From Actinomycetota bacterium (GTDB lineage Bacteria; Actinomycetota; Rubrobacteria; Rubrobacterales; Rubrobacteraceae), in NCBI GenBank assembly GCA_020200675.1, contig JAIVIG010000004.1, positions 1-17,801 of the forward strand: a stretch of DNA of 17,801 nt, written 5' to 3'. The notes under the pieces were generated by a model, which saw only the letters and a list, made by a program, of their open reading frames with translations, ran no database searches and was not told the DNA's origin. Both the position numbers and the translations under genes were made by a program. Of the stretch, positions 14,131-17,801 are shown in pieces (position 1 is the first letter of the stretch; every line of letters begins with the position of its first letter).

Positions 14131-14706
14131 GTGTCCGAAGAACCGAAATCCGGCGGGCGAGAAGAGCCCAATAATACGCGGGGTAACGGACCGGGTTCCG
14201 AAACCGCGGCGGATCCGGCGACGGATCTGGCGATGATGCGCCGCGCCCTCGAAGAGGCCGCGCGAGCCGCCGAGCTCGGAGAGGTCCCCGTCGGCGCCGT
14301 GGTTGCCAGGGGAGAGGAGATCCTGGCGGTCGCCCACAACGAACGCGAGACGACGAAAGACCCGACCGCCCACGCCGAACTCCTCGCCCTCCGCCGCGCC
14401 GCCCACAAGCTCGGTACCTGGCGCCTCACCGGTTGCACCCTCTACGCTACCCTCGAACCCTGCCCGATGTGCGCCGGCGCTCTCCACGCCGCTCGCGTAA
14501 GCCGCCTCGTCTACGCCGCCCCCGATCCCAAGGCCGGCGCCGCCGGTACCCTCTACGACCTCCCGACAGACACCCGCCTCAACCACACCTACCCCTACAC
14601 CATCGGAGTCCTACAACCAGAATCGGCGGCACTCCTCCGCGCTTTCTTTGAACGGCGCCGCAACCAGCGACAGAACCCTCCCAAACCTCCTCACGAGGGG
14701 GCCTAA
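14131..14706 (+). CDS. tadA: tRNA-specific adenosine deaminase
   Basis: Deaminates adenosine-34 of tRNA-Arg(ACG) to inosine, so that CGU, CGC and CGA codons can be read. It is essential in most bacteria. The zinc-deaminase signature is complete: His81-Ala-Glu83 (HAELLAL) and Cys111/Cys114 (PCPMCAGAL), with GEVPVGAVV upstream and the family length of about 155 residues from Met35 on. The start is uncertain. The GTG at 14131 gives 191 residues with a polar N-terminal extension and no ribosome binding site, and TATTAT (14115-14120) just upstream would make it nearly leaderless. The ATG at 14233 would trim the extension but clip the first conserved residues. The frame is open upstream into the frameshifted arsC, but that is not a natural fusion. 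The C-terminal tail is basic and proline-rich. Confidence 0.9.
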   Translation: MSEEPKSGGREEPNNTRGNGPGSETAADPATDLAMMRRALEEAARAAELGEVPVGAVVARGEEILAVAHNERETTKDPTAHAELLALRRAAHKLGTWRLTGCTLYATLEPCPMCAGALHAARVSRLVYAAPDPKAGAAGTLYDLPTDTRLNHTYPYTIGVLQPESAALLRAFFERRRNQRQNPPKPPHEGA

Positions 14707-14936
14707 AGAGGTGCTGTATAGTAAACTTCAACTTTAGGTATAAGCAGTAGAGCATTCTATGTTTAGTATAAAGCAACAGTAGAAGGTTGTGACTAGACCT
14801 CAAGATAAAGGTACGCGATTTGCTGGAAATTCGCCTTTTAACGGGGGTCGTGAAAAATTTTTTGAAAAACTTTGTCGAAGGGGTTGCAGGAGCTCATTCC
14901 GCATAGAAATGGGCTTCGCGAGGCGTAAGGGTTATG

Positions 14937-14957
14937 TTAACCTCTTGTTAAGGTTAA
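14937..14957. repeat. Inverted repeat upstream of nrdR
   Basis: TTAACCT (14937-14943) and AGGTTAA (14951-14957) are perfect 7-bp arms around CTTGTTA. The symmetry and position about 85 bases before nrdR suit a regulator-binding site, but it does not match the NrdR box I know. Confidence 0.4.
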
Positions 14958-14981
14958 TGTAGCTGGTATTGCGATAAGAAA

Positions 14982-15013
14982 ATCTGGTGTGTTAGGTTAC
15001 CCCGGTACCAGAT
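14982..15013 (+). repeat. Hairpin-forming repeat in the nrdR leader
   Basis: ATCTGGT (14982-14988) and ACCAGAT (15007-15013) are perfect 7-bp arms around 18 bases. If transcription begins upstream of them, the leader would carry a stem-loop ending 28 bases before the GTG start of nrdR. Its function is unknown. Confidence 0.35.
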
Positions 15014-15041
15014 GTGGTGTTGACGTGATGGGGGTTACGAG

Positions 15042-15500
15042 GTGCAGTGTCCCTACTGTGATTACGAGGATACGAGGGTGATCGACAGCCGCCTTTCGGA
15101 GGGGAAGGACGCCATCCGGCGGCGGCGGGAGTGTCTTTCGTGCAGCAAGCGGTTCACTACGTACGAGCGCCGGGAGCCTTTGCGGCTGATGGTCTTGAAG
15201 AAGGACGGCACGCGGGAGCCGTTCGACCGGGCCAAGCTGCACTCGGGGTTGATGAAGGCTTGCGCCAAGCGGCGGGTTGCGGAGGAGGAGATCGAGCTCG
15301 TAGTAGATGAGATCGAGGCAGAGCTCCGGGATCGGCGGCGGCACGAGGTGACCTCGCGGCGTCTCGGGGACATGGCTCTGTTGCGGCTGAGGAAGCTGGA
15401 CATGGTCGCTTACCTCAGGTTCGCCTCGGTGTACAGACAGTACACGGACGTGGACCAGTTCCGCTCCGAACTCGTGAGGCTCGCGGGCTCGGGCAGGTAG
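15042..15500 (+). CDS. nrdR: Transcriptional repressor NrdR
   Basis: A zinc-ribbon and ATP-cone repressor of ribonucleotide reductase genes that senses dATP/ATP. The 152-residue product has Cys3, Cys6, Cys31 and Cys34 (CPYC and CLSC), the RRRRECLSCSKRFTTYER link (26-43) and the ATP-cone from about 49 to 139 (VLKKDGTREPFDRAKL, FASVYRQYTDVDQF). The length and motifs are standard. The start is a GTG with a poor ribosome binding site. It precedes nrdJ by 142 bases, the common actinobacterial nrdR-nrdJ order, so nrdJ is its likely target. No classical NrdR box pair was found in either flanking gap, which leaves the regulation here unexplained. Confidence 0.94.
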   Translation: MQCPYCDYEDTRVIDSRLSEGKDAIRRRRECLSCSKRFTTYERREPLRLMVLKKDGTREPFDRAKLHSGLMKACAKRRVAEEEIELVVDEIEAELRDRRRHEVTSRRLGDMALLRLRKLDMVAYLRFASVYRQYTDVDQFRSELVRLAGSGR

Positions 15501-15533
15501 CTCGCCCGGGCAGCCGGGAGCGCTTACGTTTTG
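15500..15533 (+). terminator. Attenuator-like hairpin between nrdR and nrdJ
   Basis: CCCGG-GCAG-CCGGG (15505-15518) is a strong GC stem, extended by GCT/AGC (15500-15502 and 15519-15521) across a two-base bulge, and followed eight bases later by TTTT (15529-15532). It starts at the nrdR stop codon. The separation of stem and T run is longer than normal, so it is probably a partial terminator or attenuator. Confidence 0.4.
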
Positions 15534-15582
15534 TTGGGGGGCACGAGCCGGTGGGGAGACCGCTCGGGGCTAATACATCTGG

Positions 15583-15610
15583 TTGGTAACCGGCGTTTGG
15601 TCGGTAGAAT
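15583..15610 (+). promoter_or_regulatory. Possible internal promoter for nrdJ
   Basis: TTGGTA (15583-15588, 4/6) and TAGAAT (15605-15610, 5/6) are separated by 16 bases and lie after the hairpin that follows nrdR. The expected start site is about 25 bases before the nrdJ ATG. This would let nrdJ be transcribed independently of nrdR. Confidence 0.45.
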
Positions 15611-15642
15611 TACGGGAGAACACAGGGAGGAACACTCGAGGT

Positions 15643-17801
15643 ATGGAGACCGGACGAGACAGGTACACCACGGCGGAGCTTTCGGAGAACGCGATCGCGG
15701 TTCTCAAGAAGCGCTACCTGAAGAAGGACGAGAGCGGCGAGCCTATCGAGGAGCCTATCGAGATGTTCCGGCGCGTGGCGTCGAACATCGCCGAGGGCGA
15801 GCTCTGCTTTAAGGAGGGCGAGGAGGCGCAGAACCTCTACGAGGAGTCGAAGGATAGGTTCCTGCGGCTCATGCTCTCGCGGAAGTTCATGCCGAACTCG
15901 CCGACCCTGATGAACGCCGGGAGGGAGCTCCAACAGCTATCGGCGTGTTTCGTCCTGCCCGTCGAGGACTCCATAGACGGCATCTACGACACCCTCAAGC
16001 ACCAGGCGGTCATCCACAAGAGCGGGGGCGGGACCGGCTTCGGGTTCTCGCGCCTGCGGCCGAAGAATGACCTCGTGAAGAGCACGATGGGGGTATCGAG
16101 CGGGCCGGTCTCGTTCATGGCCATCTACGACGCCTCGACCGACAAGATCAAGCAGGGCGGCACCCGGCGTGGGGCGAACATGGGCATCTTGCGGGTGGAC
16201 CACCCGGACATCGAGGAGTTCATCACCTGCAAGAGGGACAACGACCAGATCAACAACTTCAACATCTCCGTCGCGATCACCGACGCCTTTATGGAGGCCG
16301 TCGAGAGGGACGGGGACTTCAACCTGGTCAACCCGCGTGACGGCGAGGTGGTCGAGACGATTCGGGCCCGCGACCTCTTCTCGAAGATAGTCGAGGGAGC
16401 TTGGCTGAACGGCGAGCCGGGCGTGGTGTTCATAGACAAGATCAACGGCGACAACCCGACGCCGCAGTTCCCGATAGAGTCGACGAACCCGTGCTCGGAG
16501 GCGCACCTGCCGCCCTACGACTCGTGCAACCTCGGCTCGATCAACCTGGAGCGCTTCTTCGTGCCGGGCGACGAGCCGGGCGAGGGCTCGGTCGACTGGG
16601 ACGACCTGCGCGAGACGATCCACACGACGGTCCGCTTTCTCGACAACGTCATCGAGATGAACAGCTACCCCCTACCGGAGATAGACGAGATGAGCCGCGG
16701 CAACCGCCGCATCGGGCTCGGGGTTATGGGCTTCGCCGACCTGCTCATAAAGCTCGGCGTCACCTACGACTCTGAAGAGGGGCTGGCGTTCGCCGAGAAG
16801 GTGATGAAGTTCGTCGACGACGAGGCGTGGGAAGCGAGCCGCTCTCTCGCCGAAGAGCGCGGCGTGATGCCCCACTACGAAGGCTCGCGGCACGAGGCCC
16901 GCGGGGATCGGGTGCGCAACGCGACCGTCACCACCATAGCCCCGACGGGTACGATCTCCATAATCGCGGGCTGCTCCGGCGGGATCGAACCGCTCTTCGC
17001 CGTGGCATTCATGCGCCGCCAGGCGGACATGGAACTCCCCGACGTGAACCCCGAGTTCGTGAAGCTCGCCCGCGCGCGCGGCTTCTACTCCGAGGACCTG
17101 ATGAAAAAGGTCGCCGAACACGGCAGTGTCCGCGACATCCCCGAGGTCCCGGAGGACGTCCGGAGCGTGTGGGTCACCTCGCACGACATCTCCAGCGAGT
17201 GGCACGTCCGTATGCAGGCTGCCTTCCAGAAGCACACCTCGATGGGTATCTCCAAGACCATCAACCTCCCGAACGAAGCCACGGAGAAGGACGTAGAGGA
17301 CGCCTACCGGCAGGCCTACTCCCTTGGCTGCAAGGGCATAGCAGTCTACCGCGACGGCTCGCGCGACGCCCAGGTCCTAAGCACGGGCAAGACCGGGGGG
17401 AGCACCACCCAGGCCCCGCAGACGCTGCCGCCCAACCCCGGCGAGGTCGAGGTTATCAAGCACGTCTCCCTGGCCGAGGCGCGCAACGGCCGTCCGCGCA
17501 CGCTCTCCGGGGTGACGAAGAAGATGCAGACCGGCCACGGCCCAATGTACGTCACGATGAACGACGACGAGTTCGGCCCGCGCGAGTGCTTCATCATCCT
17601 CGGCAAGCCCGGCGGCACGGCGGCGGCCTTCTCGGACGCGCTGGGGCGGATGATCTCGCTGGCCATGACCCACGGCGCCCAACCGGCCGAGATTGTCCAC
17701 CAGCTCCGCGGCATCCAGGACGGCCACCCAGCCGGCGTCGGCCCGAACGCCGTCCTCTCCGTCCCCGACGGCGTCGCCCGCTCTATGGCCGAACACTACC
17801 T
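15643..17801 (+). CDS. nrdJ: B12-dependent (class II) ribonucleotide reductase, 5' part
   Basis: Reduces ribonucleotides to deoxyribonucleotides with a thiyl radical generated by adenosylcobalamin, needing neither oxygen nor a separate radical subunit. 719 codons are present and the frame is open at the window edge, so the C-terminal part with the regenerating cysteines is not seen. The active site is complete: the reducing pair Cys102 (SACFVLP) and Cys295 (DSCNLGSINL), and Asn282-Pro-Cys284-Ser-Glu286 with Cys284 as thiyl. The 11-residue spacing of Cys284 to Cys295 equals that in the Thermotoga enzyme. Also visible are HKSGGGTGFGFSRLRPK, GTRRGANMG and APTGTIS in the phosphate loop. From about residue 620 a TSCPD-type zinc domain begins (GVTKKMQTGHGPMYVT). 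The start ATG has GGGAGG 12 bases upstream and CGAGGT adjacent. Confidence 0.95.
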   Translation, partial: METGRDRYTTAELSENAIAVLKKRYLKKDESGEPIEEPIEMFRRVASNIAEGELCFKEGEEAQNLYEESKDRFLRLMLSRKFMPNSPTLMNAGRELQQLSACFVLPVEDSIDGIYDTLKHQAVIHKSGGGTGFGFSRLRPKNDLVKSTMGVSSGPVSFMAIYDASTDKIKQGGTRRGANMGILRVDHPDIEEFITCKRDNDQINNFNISVAITDAFMEAVERDGDFNLVNPRDGEVVETIRARDLFSKIVEGAWLNGEPGVVFIDKINGDNPTPQFPIESTNPCSEAHLPPYDSCNLGSINLERFFVPGDEPGEGSVDWDDLRETIHTTVRFLDNVIEMNSYPLPEIDEMSRGNRRIGLGVMGFADLLIKLGVTYDSEEGLAFAEKVMKFVDDEAWEASRSLAEERGVMPHYEGSRHEARGDRVRNATVTTIAPTGTISIIAGCSGGIEPLFAVAFMRRQADMELPDVNPEFVKLARARGFYSEDLMKKVAEHGSVRDIPEVPEDVRSVWVTSHDISSEWHVRMQAAFQKHTSMGISKTINLPNEATEKDVEDAYRQAYSLGCKGIAVYRDGSRDAQVLSTGKTGGSTTQAPQTLPPNPGEVEVIKHVSLAEARNGRPRTLSGVTKKMQTGHGPMYVTMNDDEFGPRECFIILGKPGGTAAAFSDALGRMISLAMTHGAQPAEIVHQLRGIQDGHPAGVGPNAVLSVPDGVARSMAEHY

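Larger units (their letters stand above)
14707..15041. other. AT-rich gap between tadA and nrdR
   Basis: No coding region is seen in these 335 bases, which are much richer in A+T than the genes around them. They hold an imperfect direct repeat (TTTAG-GTATAA-GCA-GTAGA at 14733-14753 and TTTAG-TATAAAGC-A-CAGTAGA at about 14762-14783) and an A5T6 tract at 14853-14863. Two inverted repeats are also present: TTAACCT/AGGTTAA at 14937-14957 and ATCTGGT/ACCAGAT at 14982-15013. It must carry the nrdR promoter. TTGCGA (14969-14974) and TAGGTT (14993-14998), 18 bases apart, are weak candidates. No NrdR box resembling ACACTATATNTTGTGT was found. Confidence 0.5.

Noticed and set aside
13504..14706. A 400-codon frame joining ArsC to TadA
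   Set aside because: The joining stretch is out-of-frame reading of the ArsC C-terminus followed by non-coding sequence. The fusion exists only because of the frameshift at about 13855.
14707..15041. SRP RNA or tRNA-Ser gene near tadA, a common neighbourhood
   Set aside because: No SRP RNA tetraloop helix and no tRNA T-loop or acceptor pattern could be found in this gap.
15545..15567. B12-box-like sequence before nrdJ, tempting for a B12-dependent enzyme
   Set aside because: It has a three-base interruption, and there is too little non-coding sequence upstream for the rest of the aptamer, which would lie inside nrdR.
15742..15765. Tandem GAGCCTATCGAG x2 inside nrdJ, encoding EPIEEPIE
   Set aside because: The protein length at this point appears equal to that of relatives (EPIETPEE-like), so it is probably not a duplication, only similar codons.
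1..17801. CRISPR arrays, insertion sequences, prophage or toxin-antitoxin genes
   Set aside because: No spaced direct repeats, transposase motifs or paired small toxin/antitoxin frames were seen. Long antisense frames are explained by high-GC coding bias.

Overview
The window reads as chromosomal DNA of a high-GC Gram-positive bacterium, most likely a deep-branching actinobacterium of the Rubrobacter type. The clues are strong G+C bias, frequent GTG and TTG starts, a Tat-exported lipoprotein-like enzyme, an nrdR-nrdJ pair coding for a B12-dependent ribonucleotide reductase, and an arginine cluster split into divergent argJBDF and argC-argR-argG arms. The genus is an inference from style and gene content.

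Region 1 (1-7433) is arginine biosynthesis. On the minus strand argJ, argB, argD and argF are tightly coupled (4-bp overlaps at argJ/argB and argB/argD). On the plus strand argC, argR, a GNAT acetyltransferase gene and argG follow one another with short gaps. The 80-bp divergent control region carries two ARG boxes, one at each end, and a good promoter that would make the argJ transcript leaderless. argJ is damaged: about 85-90 codons around the catalytic threonine are missing and the frame changes at about 3620-3630, while both flanks remain recognisable.

Region 2 (7434-8351) has a 373-base gap rich in perfect inverted repeats (possible structured RNA), a DUF5519 'luciferase-like' small protein gene, and the stump of a pyridoxamine-phosphate-oxidase-like gene. 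Region 3 (8352-10541, minus) is a large Tat-signal protein that looks like a secreted glycoside-hydrolase-type enzyme.

Region 4 (10600-13942) is an arsenic resistance operon: arsM, arsR, a metallophosphoesterase and two thioredoxin-type arsC genes, the second frameshifted near its end. A two-operator ArsR-type control region sits on the promoter. No arsenite efflux pump gene is present in the window. Detoxification here would therefore rest on arsenate reduction plus methylation, unless a pump is encoded elsewhere.

Region 5 (14131-17801) holds tadA (tRNA adenosine deaminase), an unusually AT-rich 335-base gap, then nrdR and the first 719 codons of nrdJ, which runs off the window.

No CRISPR array, tRNA, rRNA or insertion sequence was seen. 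The best candidates for follow-up are the internally deleted argJ, the inverted-repeat-rich gap after argG, and the ars control region with mirrored -10 elements shared with the Tat-exported enzyme gene. None of these proves a new system.
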